The notes beneath the pieces were generated by a model that made no database searches, was not told where the DNA came from, and was given only the letters and a program-made list of their open reading frames with translations. A stretch of 47,114 bases of DNA. Source: Sphaerochaetaceae bacterium. GTDB lineage: Bacteria; Spirochaetota; Spirochaetia; Sphaerochaetales; Sphaerochaetaceae. The stretch's first letter is position 1, and every line of letters begins with the position of its first letter. Made by a program: the position numbers and the translations under genes. This document shows positions 1 to 7,922 of the stretch, in pieces. Location: NCBI GenBank assembly GCA_024699225.1, contig JAILPZ010000024.1, forward strand, positions 1 to 47,114, read 5' to 3'.

Positions 1-300
1 CAGGAAATCCCTTTCAAATATATTGAGAAAACCATCTCCCTCCTTGTCAAAAACTCCATGATTGAGAGCAGACACGGAAAGGGAGGCGGTTACAGGCTGA
101 CAAGGGCACCTGAGGACTACCCGATAGGTGAGATTCTCAGAATAACGGAAGGCGATATGGCTCCGGTTGCCTGTCTGTCCTGCAACGGTGATGGCTGCAG
201 CAGAAAGGATAACTGCAAAACCCTTCCCATGTGGAAAGAGTTTGAAGGCCTGATTAACAGTTATTTTGATTCAAAGACACTTAAGGACCTTATTAACTGA
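1..300 (+). CDS. Rrf2 family transcriptional regulator (5' partial)
   Basis: The frame is open from base 1, so the N-terminus lies outside the window; 99 residues remain. The visible part carries the end of the winged helix (IEKTISLLVKNSMIESRHGKGGGYRL) typical of Rrf2/IscR proteins, then the region that binds an Fe-S cluster in many members. Four cysteines occur as C-x2-C-x4-C-x5-C (codons at about 172-232), followed by MWKEFEG, which matches the usual W-x-E after the cysteine loop. Rrf2 proteins sense Fe-S status, redox, NO or cysteine supply; which one cannot be told here. The gene ends 66 bases before an ECF transporter gene on the same strand, so the two may share a transcript. Confidence 0.85.
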   Translation, partial: QEIPFKYIEKTISLLVKNSMIESRHGKGGGYRLTRAPEDYPIGEILRITEGDMAPVACLSCNGDGCSRKDNCKTLPMWKEFEGLINSYFDSKTLKDLIN

Positions 301-366
301 CTATTTCTCTGTCTTGTCACTTTGTGATATAGTTTAGCTGGAAATTTTAACAAGGAGGGACTGATT

Positions 367-918
367 ATGAAAAAATCACCCGTTGTTACAGTTGTTGCTA
401 TTGGTATTGGTGCAGCTCTTTTCTTCGTTCTCGGAAGATTCGTAGCTATTCCCAGTCCGGTTCCTAACACAAATATCTCATCACAGTACGGCCTTCTCGG
501 TTTCATGGCTGCTCTGTTCGGACCTGTTGCCGGTCTTCTTATCGGTATTATCGGTCATGCACTTATTGACTTCTCCTACGGCTGGGGAATCTGGTGGTCA
601 TGGGTAATTGCTTCAGGTTGTGCAGGTTTTGTCATGGGTCTTGCTGCCAAGAAGCTTCTTCTTGGAACAGATGCTTTTGACGGAAAGAAGGTTCTTGTTT
701 TCAACCTCTTCCAGGTTGTAGCAAATATTGTTGCCTGGGGTCTTGTTGCTCCTGTTCTGGATATTCTTATTTATGCAGAACCTGCAAACAAGGTTTTCGT
801 ACAGGGTCTCGTAGCCGGTGCTGCAAACATTGTTACTACTGCAGTTATTGGTACACTTCTCTGCTTTGCCTACGCAAAGACAAGACCTGCTGCCGGTTCT
901 CTTAAGAAAGAAGACTGA
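367..918 (+). CDS. ECF transporter S component, UPF0397-like membrane protein
   Basis: A 183-residue hydrophobic protein with about five or six membrane segments and short loops. The sequence (PSPVPNTNISSQYGLLGFMA, then FGPVAGLLIGIIGHALIDFS and GWGIWWSWVIASGCAGFVMG) matches the UPF0397/ECF S-component pattern, the substrate-binding membrane subunit of energy-coupling-factor vitamin importers. It needs an EcfA/EcfA'/EcfT module, which is not in this window. The substrate is not readable, and I see no vitamin riboswitch in the 66-nt leader. A strong Shine-Dalgarno AAGGAGGG precedes ATG 367. A possible -10 TATAGT lies at 328-333 without a convincing -35, and a small palindrome TCACTTTGTGA lies at 317-327. 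A terminator follows directly. Confidence 0.8.
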   Translation: MKKSPVVTVVAIGIGAALFFVLGRFVAIPSPVPNTNISSQYGLLGFMAALFGPVAGLLIGIIGHALIDFSYGWGIWWSWVIASGCAGFVMGLAAKKLLLGTDAFDGKKVLVFNLFQVVANIVAWGLVAPVLDILIYAEPANKVFVQGLVAGAANIVTTAVIGTLLCFAYAKTRPAAGSLKKED

Positions 919-921
919 GTT

Positions 922-959
922 AAAAAAAAATTCCTGCTCTCCGCGAGCAGGATTTTTTT
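922..959. terminator. Bidirectional intrinsic terminator between the ECF-S gene and asd
   Basis: An 8-bp GC-rich stem (TCCTGCTC / GAGCAGGA, loop TCCGC) is followed by seven T on the + strand and preceded by nine A. Read from the other side it is also a hairpin with a long T run, so it can end both the rightward ECF-S transcript and the leftward hom-lysC-asd transcript. Confidence 0.85.
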
Positions 960-975
960 GCCCTTTTGGGGCCTG

Positions 976-1020
976 CAAAATAAACTTTCAGCGCAAAAAA
1001 TTTGAAATAAGTTTATTTTG
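976..1020. repeat. 12-bp perfect inverted repeat between converging genes
   Basis: CAAAATAAACTT at 976-987 is repeated as its exact reverse complement at 1009-1020, with 21 bases between. It lies downstream of the terminator and 25 bases beyond the asd stop codon. It could fold as an AU-rich hairpin at the 3' end of the asd mRNA (protection from nucleases) or bind a dimeric protein. The role is unknown. Confidence 0.6.
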
Positions 1021-1045
1021 TGCCGTCCAAAAGCTAATAAATCTC

Positions 1046-2053
1046 TTATTTTTCAATCATCAGTTTAAGAATCTGAACTGCATTTGCAGCTGCGCCCTTT
1101 CTGATCTGGTCACCGCAGCACCAGAGGTTAAGGCCGTTTGGATCTGTAAGGTCCTCTCTGATTCTTCCAACGTAGACTATATCCTGATTACTTGTATCAA
1201 GCGGTGTGGGATAGTTTCTTCCGTCCATATCGTCTGCAAGGCGGCAGCCCGGGAAGACTGAGATAGCCTTTCTGGCTTCCTCTACACTGACCTTTCTCTC
1301 TGTTCTGAGAACAACTGAGATGGAGTGGGATCTCATGACCGGTACACGGACACAGGTGCAGGAAACAGTTAAGTTGGGAAGGTGTAAAATCTTTCTTCCT
1401 TCGTTCTGCATCTTCATCTCTTCAGTTGTGTAGTCTGCCTCAGACATGGAGCCTATGAAAGGAATAACGTTCATGGCAATCTGATGGGGGAAGACCTTTG
1501 GCTGGGGCTTCTTTCCGTTGTGAATATCATCAAGTTCTGTCTCAAGTTCCACAAGACCACCCTGCCCGGCACCTGATACTGCCTGGTATGTTGAGGCTAT
1601 CATGTTCTTGATCGGAGAGACTTTGTTGATTGCTGCTACAGCCATGAGAGTAATGATGGTTGAACAGTTCGGGTTGGAAATAATGCCCTTGTTTTTAAAG
1701 GCATCTTCTCCGTTAATCTCGGGGACTACAAGAGGACAGTCCGGATCCTGGCGGAAGGCTGAACTGTTGTCAATAAAGACAGCACCGGCTTTGACTATGG
1801 CAGGGGCAAAAGCCTTGCTCATGGCATTGCTTACAGCTCCCAGAACAAAGTTCATTCCTTCAAAACTCTTCTCTGTTGCTTCCTCAACTACAACAGGTTT
1901 TCCGTTGAATGTAAGTGTTTGTCCCGCACTTCTTGCACTGGCAAGTAAGCTAAGCTTACCAACTGGAATCTTGTACTCTTCAAGACATTCAATCATCTGT
2001 CTTCCGACAGCACCTGTTGCACCTAAAACCGCTATATTAAAGCATTTACTCAT
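1046..2053 (-). CDS. asd: Aspartate-semialdehyde dehydrogenase
   Basis: Reduces aspartyl phosphate to aspartate semialdehyde with NADPH, the branch point to lysine/diaminopimelate and to threonine/methionine. 335 residues, the normal length for the family. The N-terminal Rossmann motif is GATGAVG at residues 11-17, the active-site cysteine is C130 in SNPNCST, and the substrate-binding region follows (YQAVSGAGQGG). Last gene of hom-lysC-asd. It begins 15 bases after the lysC stop with its own Shine-Dalgarno (AGGAG) before ATG 2053. With hom and lysC alongside, the operon runs from aspartate to homoserine. Confidence 0.96.
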   Translation of the reverse strand: MSKCFNIAVLGATGAVGRQMIECLEEYKIPVGKLSLLASARSAGQTLTFNGKPVVVEEATEKSFEGMNFVLGAVSNAMSKAFAPAIVKAGAVFIDNSSAFRQDPDCPLVVPEINGEDAFKNKGIISNPNCSTIITLMAVAAINKVSPIKNMIASTYQAVSGAGQGGLVELETELDDIHNGKKPQPKVFPHQIAMNVIPFIGSMSEADYTTEEMKMQNEGRKILHLPNLTVSCTCVRVPVMRSHSISVVLRTERKVSVEEARKAISVFPGCRLADDMDGRNYPTPLDTSNQDIVYVGRIREDLTDPNGLNLWCCGDQIRKGAAANAVQILKLMIEK

Positions 2054-2068
2054 TGTAAGTTCTCCTAA

Positions 2069-3385
2069 TTAACCTGCAAATCCTTCGTAAAGGACTCTCA
2101 CTGTTGTATCAAACTGTGAGTTATCCACACCTACTACAATAGACAGCTCATCTGAGCCCTGGGCTATGGTTCTTATGTTGACCTTTGCCTCTCCAAGGGC
2201 GTTGAAAATAAGACCTGATATACCGGGACGGAAAGTCATTTTTCTTCCTACTGCAGCAACCAGTGAAATATTCTCCTGAATGTCTATGTTATCCGGTTTG
2301 AGAATCTTCTGAATCTCAGAAATAACGTCATAAAGTATGCTCTCGACCGAGCTCTTTGCAAAGACAAGTGAGAAAGAATCCAGCCCCAGGGAGATGTGCT
2401 CTATTGCAATCTTGTGGTTCTCTAGAATCTCAAGAACCTTTCTGAGATCACTGTTGTTATCAAGGTTGTGCTTTCTCAGTGAAAGGATTTCAAAGTTCTT
2501 TCTTCCGGCTATTCCGGTAAGGAACCTACCCTTTTTCTCCGACTCTTTTTCAATTGTTTCAACAATCATGGTACCCGGATGCTCAGGCTTGTTTGTATTT
2601 CTGATATTAAGTGGAATACCCTTCTCCTTGACAGGCAGAATTGACTCTTCATGAAGAACCGAAGCGCCCATTGAAGCCAGTTCCCTGAGCTCAGCGTATG
2701 TAATTTTCTCTATCGGTTTGGGATTCTTTACTATGCGCGGATCAGCCATGAGAATTCCGGAAACATCTGTCCAGTTCTCATAAACATCTGCGTTACATGC
2801 AGCAGCTGCAAGAGCTCCGGTTATGTCACTTCCGCCACGGCTCATAATCTTGATCTTTCCTGAAGGAAGAGCACTGTAGAAACCGGGTATTACAACCTTG
2901 TGGTACTTCTGAAGCGCTTCCTTAATGGCTGCTTCAATCTTTTCCATGTCAAAAGCACCGTTGTAATCCGAGAAAATGCAGTCTGAAGCATCCAGGAACT
3001 TATAGCCGAGGAAAGAAGCCATGAGGCGGGATGTAAAATACTCACCTCGGGAAACCAGGAAGTCCACCGACATATCCTTGTCCATCTTCTCCCAGAGATC
3101 ATCAAAATCAGCTTCAATATTAATATCAAGGCCAAGTTCGTCACGAATTTCACAGAAACGTCTCTCTATATCCCTGAAAATAGGTTCACATGAAACGCCG
3201 TATACAAGATGAGCATGACAAAGATAAAGAAGATCAGTCATTTTATGGTCTTCTGAAAAGCGTTTTCCGGCTGCAGAAACAACTACAACACGTCTTGAGG
3301 AATCCGCCTCAACTATATCCTTTACTCTTTTAAACTGGGCAGCATCTGCAACAGATGAACCGCCGAATTTTGCTACTTTAATCAT
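2069..3385 (-). CDS. lysC: Aspartate kinase
   Basis: Phosphorylates aspartate, the first step of the aspartate-family amino acids. 438 residues: an N-terminal amino-acid kinase domain starting KFGGSS (residues 5-10), the SRGGSDITGALAA and TDVSGILMADPRIV signatures in the middle, and two C-terminal ACT domains (from about residue 295) that usually give feedback inhibition by lysine or threonine. No homoserine dehydrogenase is fused to it; that enzyme is the separate upstream gene. Its ATG overlaps the hom stop codon (ATGA), and there is no clear Shine-Dalgarno, so translation is probably coupled to hom. Confidence 0.96.
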   Translation of the reverse strand: MIKVAKFGGSSVADAAQFKRVKDIVEADSSRRVVVVSAAGKRFSEDHKMTDLLYLCHAHLVYGVSCEPIFRDIERRFCEIRDELGLDINIEADFDDLWEKMDKDMSVDFLVSRGEYFTSRLMASFLGYKFLDASDCIFSDYNGAFDMEKIEAAIKEALQKYHKVVIPGFYSALPSGKIKIMSRGGSDITGALAAAACNADVYENWTDVSGILMADPRIVKNPKPIEKITYAELRELASMGASVLHEESILPVKEKGIPLNIRNTNKPEHPGTMIVETIEKESEKKGRFLTGIAGRKNFEILSLRKHNLDNNSDLRKVLEILENHKIAIEHISLGLDSFSLVFAKSSVESILYDVISEIQKILKPDNIDIQENISLVAAVGRKMTFRPGISGLIFNALGEAKVNIRTIAQGSDELSIVVGVDNSQFDTTVRVLYEGFAG

Positions 3386-4476
3386 TTATTAAACTGTGCA
3401 AAGAAAACTTTGCTCCCCTTTTCTCTCATTTCTTTAACTTTTGCGTGCATTTCTGAGACACTTACAGGCTCAGTCACGCTGAATTTGCCATCCTTGTAAA
3501 GTAAATACGGATGAACGCAGCAACTGTTGTCTGCACTGCACTTAACGCAGGATTTGCCTATCATGTTCTTTTTGCCTTCAGCTATGGCAGTAAGGTCTCT
3601 TAAAACAGCAGAAGCTGTAGGATATCTTCCGGCTCCCTGTCCCATAAGACCTATAAAACCGCTGTTCTCACCTTCATACCAGGCATAGTTGATATTTGAA
3701 GATATGGAAGCTTCAATAGAAGAAGATGGAAGGACTATCGGTTCAACGTAAGCATATATTCCCTTCTCTGTTTTTCCGCAGAAACCCATAAGCCTTACGC
3801 TCATATTCATGTTTTTAACATATTCAGCTACTGTGCTTGAGAAATTCTCAATACCTTCACGGCAAAGGTTTTCAACAGGAAGAAGTGAAAAAGCCACAGA
3901 AGAAAGAAGCATGACTTTTCTGAGTGTATCCATTCCGGAAACATCTGCAGTAGGATCTGCCTCAGCATAACCGAGCTTCTGTGCCTCCTTAAGGGCATCT
4001 GAATAATCTCCGCCTTTTTCCTGCATGCTGGTAAGAATAAAATTTGTAGTTCCGTTAAGAATTCCACCGCACTTTAAAACTGTATCTGTCTGAGAAGCAA
4101 CAGAAACATTGTGAAGTACAGGAATGGCACCGCCACAGGCAGCACTGAAGAGGAAAGAAACATTCTTCCCCCTGGCAAGAGCCTCAAGTTTTATTCCGAA
4201 TTCGGCAACTAAAGCCTTGTTAGATGTAACAAAACTCTTTCCGGCCTTCAAACAGGCGCTTGCAAACTCGTATGCAGGATGTATTCCTCCCATGCATTCA
4301 ACTACGGTATCTGTCTCACTGTCTGAGACAATATCGTCTATGGATGTGACCATGAAACTCTGGTTGCATTCAACAGGAAGAACCAGGACTTTCCTTACGT
4401 TCATACCTTCAGCCTTACAGATCATTTCATAGACCCCGCGGCCTACAGTTCCAAAACCAAGAATAGAAATATTCAT
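3382..4476 (-). CDS. hom: Homoserine dehydrogenase (short form without C-terminal ACT domain)
   Basis: Reduces aspartate semialdehyde to homoserine. The 364-residue protein has the nucleotide-binding start ISILGFGTVGRG and the catalytic region with ILNGTTNFIL, GYAEADPTADVSGMD and the later GQGAGRYPTASAVLRDL. It stops after the catalytic domain and lacks the C-terminal ACT domain found in many Gram-positive enzymes, so feedback probably acts through LysC or through transcription. First gene of the leftward operon, with a strong Shine-Dalgarno (GGAGGGG) before ATG 4476. It is divergent from the PheB/ThrR-like regulator gene at 4598. Confidence 0.95.
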   Translation of the reverse strand: MNISILGFGTVGRGVYEMICKAEGMNVRKVLVLPVECNQSFMVTSIDDIVSDSETDTVVECMGGIHPAYEFASACLKAGKSFVTSNKALVAEFGIKLEALARGKNVSFLFSAACGGAIPVLHNVSVASQTDTVLKCGGILNGTTNFILTSMQEKGGDYSDALKEAQKLGYAEADPTADVSGMDTLRKVMLLSSVAFSLLPVENLCREGIENFSSTVAEYVKNMNMSVRLMGFCGKTEKGIYAYVEPIVLPSSSIEASISSNINYAWYEGENSGFIGLMGQGAGRYPTASAVLRDLTAIAEGKKNMIGKSCVKCSADNSCCVHPYLLYKDGKFSVTEPVSVSEMHAKVKEMREKGSKVFFAQFNK

Positions 4477-4518
4477 AACCCCTCCATTGAGGACAAATTT
4501 TATTTTTGTTTTTCTACG

Positions 4519-4534
4519 AAAGACACTTGTCTTT
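4519..4534. promoter_or_regulatory. 16-bp perfect palindrome, candidate operator of the divergent threonine genes
   Basis: AAAGACACTTGTCTTT has 7-bp arms around a CT centre. It lies in the 121-bp region between hom and the ACT regulator gene, covers the -35 box of the rightward promoter and sits about 17 bases upstream of a candidate leftward -10 (TAAAAT, 4497-4502). This is the position expected for a repressor acting on both directions. Binding by the neighbouring regulator is an inference. Confidence 0.5.
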
Positions 4535-4555
4535 TTCTTGTGGACAGACTATCAT
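4527..4555 (+). promoter_or_regulatory. Promoter of the ACT regulator-thrC-thrH operon
   Basis: TTGTCT at 4527-4532 and TATCAT at 4550-4555 with a 17-base spacer. Transcription would start near 4562 and leave a leader of about 36 bases before ATG 4598. Confidence 0.5.
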
Positions 4556-4597
4556 AAACCGAAAATCATTGCAAGTGTATTTACAGGAGCTTATAAA

Positions 4598-5035
4598 ATG
4601 CTTGACGATTATCTGATTGTGCATAAAAGCATTCTTCCGGATTATTATGAGGCTGTCCTGAAAACAAGACACCTTCTTGAAACGGGAAAGGTTTCAAATG
4701 TATCGGCTGCAGTTAAAATTGCAGGTATTTCCAGAAGCACATACTATAAATATAAGGACTGGATCATGGAGCCCTCTTCCTTCTCTTCAGGAAGAAAGGC
4801 TGTTCTTTCCATGCTTCTGGCACATGAGACCGGCATTCTCAACAAGGTCTTAACCGACATAGCCGGAGCCGGAGCGAGCATTCTGACCATCACGCAGAGC
4901 CTTCCCATTAACAACAAGGCCAGCGTAACGCTTTCACTTGATATTGGTTCCACGTCAGAGAGCCCGGAGGCCATGATTAAAAAAATTTCTATGAGACAGG
5001 GAGTTGAAAACGCAAGGATAATTGCGATTGAATAG
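4598..5035 (+). CDS. UPF0735/PheB-type ACT-domain regulator (ThrR-like)
   Basis: 145 residues: an N-terminal helix-turn-helix region (NVSAAVKIAGISRSTYYKYK) and a C-terminal ACT domain (ETGILNKVLTDIAGAGASIL onwards), the architecture of the UPF0735/PheB family. From memory, the Bacillus subtilis member is reported to repress hom and to be called ThrR. Here it lies back to back with hom and leads the thrC-thrH genes, which supports a role as a threonine-pathway regulator. A longer frame exists upstream, but ATG 4598 has a Shine-Dalgarno (AGGAG, 4585-4589) and matches the family's N-terminus. It may repress its own operon through the 16-bp palindrome at 4519. Confidence 0.8.
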   Translation: MLDDYLIVHKSILPDYYEAVLKTRHLLETGKVSNVSAAVKIAGISRSTYYKYKDWIMEPSSFSSGRKAVLSMLLAHETGILNKVLTDIAGAGASILTITQSLPINNKASVTLSLDIGSTSESPEAMIKKISMRQGVENARIIAIE

Positions 5036-5039
5036 TAAT

Positions 5040-6491
5040 ATGGATTATCAGAGTACAAGAAGTAACATAAAAACCGACTCAGTACATGCAGTTCTGCAGG
5101 GACTGGCTCCGGATGGAGGACTTTTCATAGATCCTTCAATTGAAAAAATAAGCTTTGACTGGAAAAAGTGTCTGACTCTAAAAACTCAGGACATGGCAGT
5201 CATGATCCTCAAGGCCCTTCTTCCTGATTTCAAGGGTATGGAAGATCTGGTCAAACAGGCCTACAGCGGAAAATTTGAAACAGAAGAGCTTACACCTCTT
5301 GTAAAGGCAGGACCTTTCCATATTCTGGAGTTGTTCAGGGGACCGACATCTGCATTTAAAGATGTGGCTCTCTCCATGCTTCCGCGTCTTGTTACTGCAG
5401 CACGCACACAGAGTGGCATGAAGCAGGAAATTACAATCCTCACAGCCACATCCGGAGACACAGGAAAGGCAGCTCTTGAAGGCTTTAAGGACGTTGAAGG
5501 AACAAGAATCATAGTATTCTATCCGGACAGCGGGGTTTCTGAGGTCCAGCAGATGCAAATGACAACCCAGGAAGGCAGCAACGTTTGCGTTTGTGCCGTA
5601 AAGGGCAACTTTGACGACTGTCAGAGAGGCGTAAAGCAGGCCTTCTCAGAACTCAGGGAAACTCTTAAGGACAGTAACTACAGCCTCAGTTCTGCAAACT
5701 CAATTAACATTGGGCGTCTGGCTCCGCAGGTTGTCTACTATTTTGCAGCCTACAGGGACATGATAGCTGACGGAACAATAAAAGAAGGAGATAAGATAGA
5801 CTTCTGTGTTCCTACAGGAAACTTCGGCGACATACTTGCAGGATTCTATGCAAAGCTTATGGGACTTCCGGTCGGAAAACTCATCTGTGCTTCAAATGCA
5901 AACAACGTCTTAACTGACTTTATAAACACCGGAAAGTACGACAGAAAGAGACCGTTCTACAAAACAGATTCTCCTTCCATGGATATTCTTGTTTCATCGA
6001 ACCTTGAAAGGCTTCTTTTCCTGGCCTCAGGAAAGGATGAGAGTAAGGTTTCTCAGTGGATGAAGGACCTTAATGAAAACGGCGAGTTTACGGTAGATGA
6101 AAAAACACTGACCTATATCAGAGAGTCTTTTGAAGGAGAATGCTGTAACCAGAATGAAACAGAAGAAGCTATTGCAAAATGCTGGAAGGAAAACGGATAT
6201 CTCTGTGATCCTCATACAGCTGTTGCATACTATGTGGCAGATAAAAGGGAAAACAGAAGACCAGTTGTAGTCCTTTCAACTGCATCTCCGTACAAGTTCC
6301 CTCAGGCAGTACTCAGGGCACTTGGAGAGTCTGAAGAAGGTTCAGGTTTTGACCTTATGAAGCGCCTTAACAGCGTAACAGGTGTCAAAATTCCTAAAAA
6401 CCTCAGTTCCCTCGAAGGTAAAAAGGTGCGTTTTAAGGAAAGCATAGAGAGAAATGATATAGTCTCTTACGTAATGGGAAAACTTAAGTAA
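5040..6491 (+). CDS. thrC: Threonine synthase
   Basis: PLP enzyme that converts O-phosphohomoserine to threonine. 483 residues from ATG 5040. The N-terminal domain starts MDYQSTRS; the PLP lysine is K107 in GPTSAFKD, and TATSGDTGKAALEGF and SANSINIGRLAPQ are family signatures of the long (E. coli/yeast) type. The start lies 4 bases after the regulator's stop codon. ATG 5040 lacks a Shine-Dalgarno; the in-frame TTG at 5028 sits 9 bases after AAGGA and is an alternative that would overlap the regulator. Either way translation looks coupled. thrH follows 16 bases downstream. Confidence 0.95.
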   Translation: MDYQSTRSNIKTDSVHAVLQGLAPDGGLFIDPSIEKISFDWKKCLTLKTQDMAVMILKALLPDFKGMEDLVKQAYSGKFETEELTPLVKAGPFHILELFRGPTSAFKDVALSMLPRLVTAARTQSGMKQEITILTATSGDTGKAALEGFKDVEGTRIIVFYPDSGVSEVQQMQMTTQEGSNVCVCAVKGNFDDCQRGVKQAFSELRETLKDSNYSLSSANSINIGRLAPQVVYYFAAYRDMIADGTIKEGDKIDFCVPTGNFGDILAGFYAKLMGLPVGKLICASNANNVLTDFINTGKYDRKRPFYKTDSPSMDILVSSNLERLLFLASGKDESKVSQWMKDLNENGEFTVDEKTLTYIRESFEGECCNQNETEEAIAKCWKENGYLCDPHTAVAYYVADKRENRRPVVVLSTASPYKFPQAVLRALGESEEGSGFDLMKRLNSVTGVKIPKNLSSLEGKKVRFKESIERNDIVSYVMGKLK

Positions 6492-6507
6492 TAAAGGAAA
6501 AGATAAA

Positions 6508-7119
6508 ATGGAAATTGTATGTCTTGATCTTGAAGGTGTACTGGTACCGGAAATCTGGATTGCCTTCTCAGAAGAAACAGGGATTCCCGAGTTAAAGAGA
6601 ACAACAAGGGATGAACCTGATTATCACAAACTCATGAACTTCAGAATGGATATCTTAAGAGAACACAATCTTAATCTTAAAGATATTCAGAATGTAATAG
6701 CAAAAATCAAACCGCTGGACGGAGCCAAGGAATTTCTGGATAAGGTAAGGGCCCTTACACAGGTTGTAATTCTATCAGATACTTTCTCAGAATTTGCCCA
6801 GCCGCTTATGAAGCAGCTCGGATGGCCTACAATCCTGTGCAACAGCCTGGAAGTTGATAAGGACAACATGCTCTGCGGAATATGCATGAGACAGGAAGAC
6901 GGCAAGAGAAAAGCCATTGAAGGCTTCAGGGGCATGGGATTTAAAACCTTTGCAGCAGGAGACAGCTACAATGATTTAAATATGATACATACGGCCGACT
7001 TCGGATGCTTATTCAGAGCCCCTGAAAACATCCTCAAAGAAGAACCAGACTTAAAGTTATGCACTGACTATGAAAGCTTTTACAAAGAGATAGAGGCTTT
7101 TGTAAAGAAGGTTCATTAA
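6508..7119 (+). CDS. thrH: ThrH: phosphoserine phosphatase / homoserine phosphotransferase
   Basis: HAD-superfamily enzyme of 203 residues, normal length for ThrH. It begins MEIVCLDLEGVLVPEIWIAF, nearly the same as Pseudomonas ThrH, with the D-x-E variant of the HAD nucleophile motif (D7, E9), then ILSDTF (motif II) and AAGDSYNDLNM (motif IV). ThrH moves phosphate from phosphoserine to homoserine and so can replace homoserine kinase (ThrB). No thrB is present in this operon, so ThrH probably supplies phosphohomoserine to ThrC next door. Shine-Dalgarno AAAGGA. The stop codon overlaps that of the opposing dehydrogenase gene (TTAA, 7116-7119). Confidence 0.92.
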   Translation: MEIVCLDLEGVLVPEIWIAFSEETGIPELKRTTRDEPDYHKLMNFRMDILREHNLNLKDIQNVIAKIKPLDGAKEFLDKVRALTQVVILSDTFSEFAQPLMKQLGWPTILCNSLEVDKDNMLCGICMRQEDGKRKAIEGFRGMGFKTFAAGDSYNDLNMIHTADFGCLFRAPENILKEEPDLKLCTDYESFYKEIEAFVKKVH

Positions 7120-7922
7120 TACATAATTGAAAGGATAAACTGCTTGAGCTTTACAGGCAGAATCCTGATCAAAAATGCAAAGAATTTGTAGATAAACCCA
7201 ACGGCAACACGAGCCTTTGGGTTTTTTCTTGAAGCCTGTCTGAGAAAGACTCTGGCAACGGATGAGGGATCCTTACCGTTCTGCTCATCATGCTCCATAC
7301 GCTCAACGGCTTTTTTACACTTCTCAAAGTACGGTGAATCAGCAGGCTCATCATATGTTCTGGCTGCAGTAAAACCTGTCTTGGTATCTCCGGGTTCTAC
7401 AAGGCAGACCCTAACTCCATAGGGCTTTGCCTCCATTCTCAGAGCCTCGCCATAGGCCTCCAGTGCATACTTTGAGCTGCTGTAGTGACTCTGGAAAGGA
7501 ATGGGAATAAAGCCTGCAACAGAGGAAGTAATGAGTACCAGACTTTCACTGTTTTTCCTTAGAAGAGGAAGTGCAAACCTGTTTACATTAAGAACTCCGA
7601 AGTAGTTCGTATCCATCTGAAGGCGTGCAGCCTTATCCGGAGTGCACTCTGCAGATCCGGACACACCCAGTCCTGCACAGTGAATTACTATATTGAGTTC
7701 TTTAATCTGGCTGAAAGCTTTTTCAAGGGTTTGAGGTTTTGTTACATCTGCAGCCAGGCCTGTTATGCTTCCGTCTCCGACAGTCTGTGTTTTTTCCTCA
7801 GCCCTGCGTGAGAGTGCATAAACATGGTAGCCACGCTCTGCAAATAAGAGAGCTGTGGCTTTACCTATACCGCTTGATGCTCCTGTGACAAGTACGTAAT
7901 TACCGTATCTTCTCTTCGGCAT
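7116..7922 (-). CDS. Short-chain dehydrogenase, candidate 3-ketosphinganine reductase
   Basis: Classical SDR of 268 residues. TGASSGIG at residues 13-20 binds NAD(P), the catalytic tyrosine and lysine are Y147 and K151 (YSSSK), and the serine is in ITSSVAG (about 133). The adjacent VEPGDTKTGF loop is typical. The C-terminal 30 residues are hydrophobic and basic (FFAFLIRILPVKLKQF), suggesting membrane association. Its start lies inside the end of the SPT-like gene (23-base overlap) with Shine-Dalgarno AGGAAAAGGG, so the two are translated together. By that pairing a 3-ketosphinganine reductase is the leading guess; a general ketoreductase is possible. Confidence 0.75.
   Translation of the reverse strand: MPKRRYGNYVLVTGASSGIGKATALLFAERGYHVYALSRRAEEKTQTVGDGSITGLAADVTKPQTLEKAFSQIKELNIVIHCAGLGVSGSAECTPDKAARLQMDTNYFGVLNVNRFALPLLRKNSESLVLITSSVAGFIPIPFQSHYSSSKYALEAYGEALRMEAKPYGVRVCLVEPGDTKTGFTAARTYDEPADSPYFEKCKKAVERMEHDEQNGKDPSSVARVFLRQASRKNPKARVAVGFIYKFFAFLIRILPVKLKQFILSIMY
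7194..7227 (+). terminator. Terminator of the thrC-thrH operon, inside the opposing gene
   Basis: A 12-bp stem with one mismatch (AAACCCAACGGC / GCCTTTGGGTTT, loop AACACGA) ends in six T at 7222-7227. It reads as an intrinsic terminator only on the + strand. It lies 75 bases past the thrH stop, within the 3' part of the leftward dehydrogenase gene, so the thrH mRNA tail should be antisense to that gene. Confidence 0.7.

Noticed and set aside
301-366. Possible vitamin riboswitch before the ECF S-component gene
   Set aside because: Only 66 bases, with no conserved thiamine, cobalamin or FMN core seen.
818-1261. Open frame on the + strand over the terminator and asd end
   Set aside because: It would read through a strong terminator and antisense to asd; no family match.
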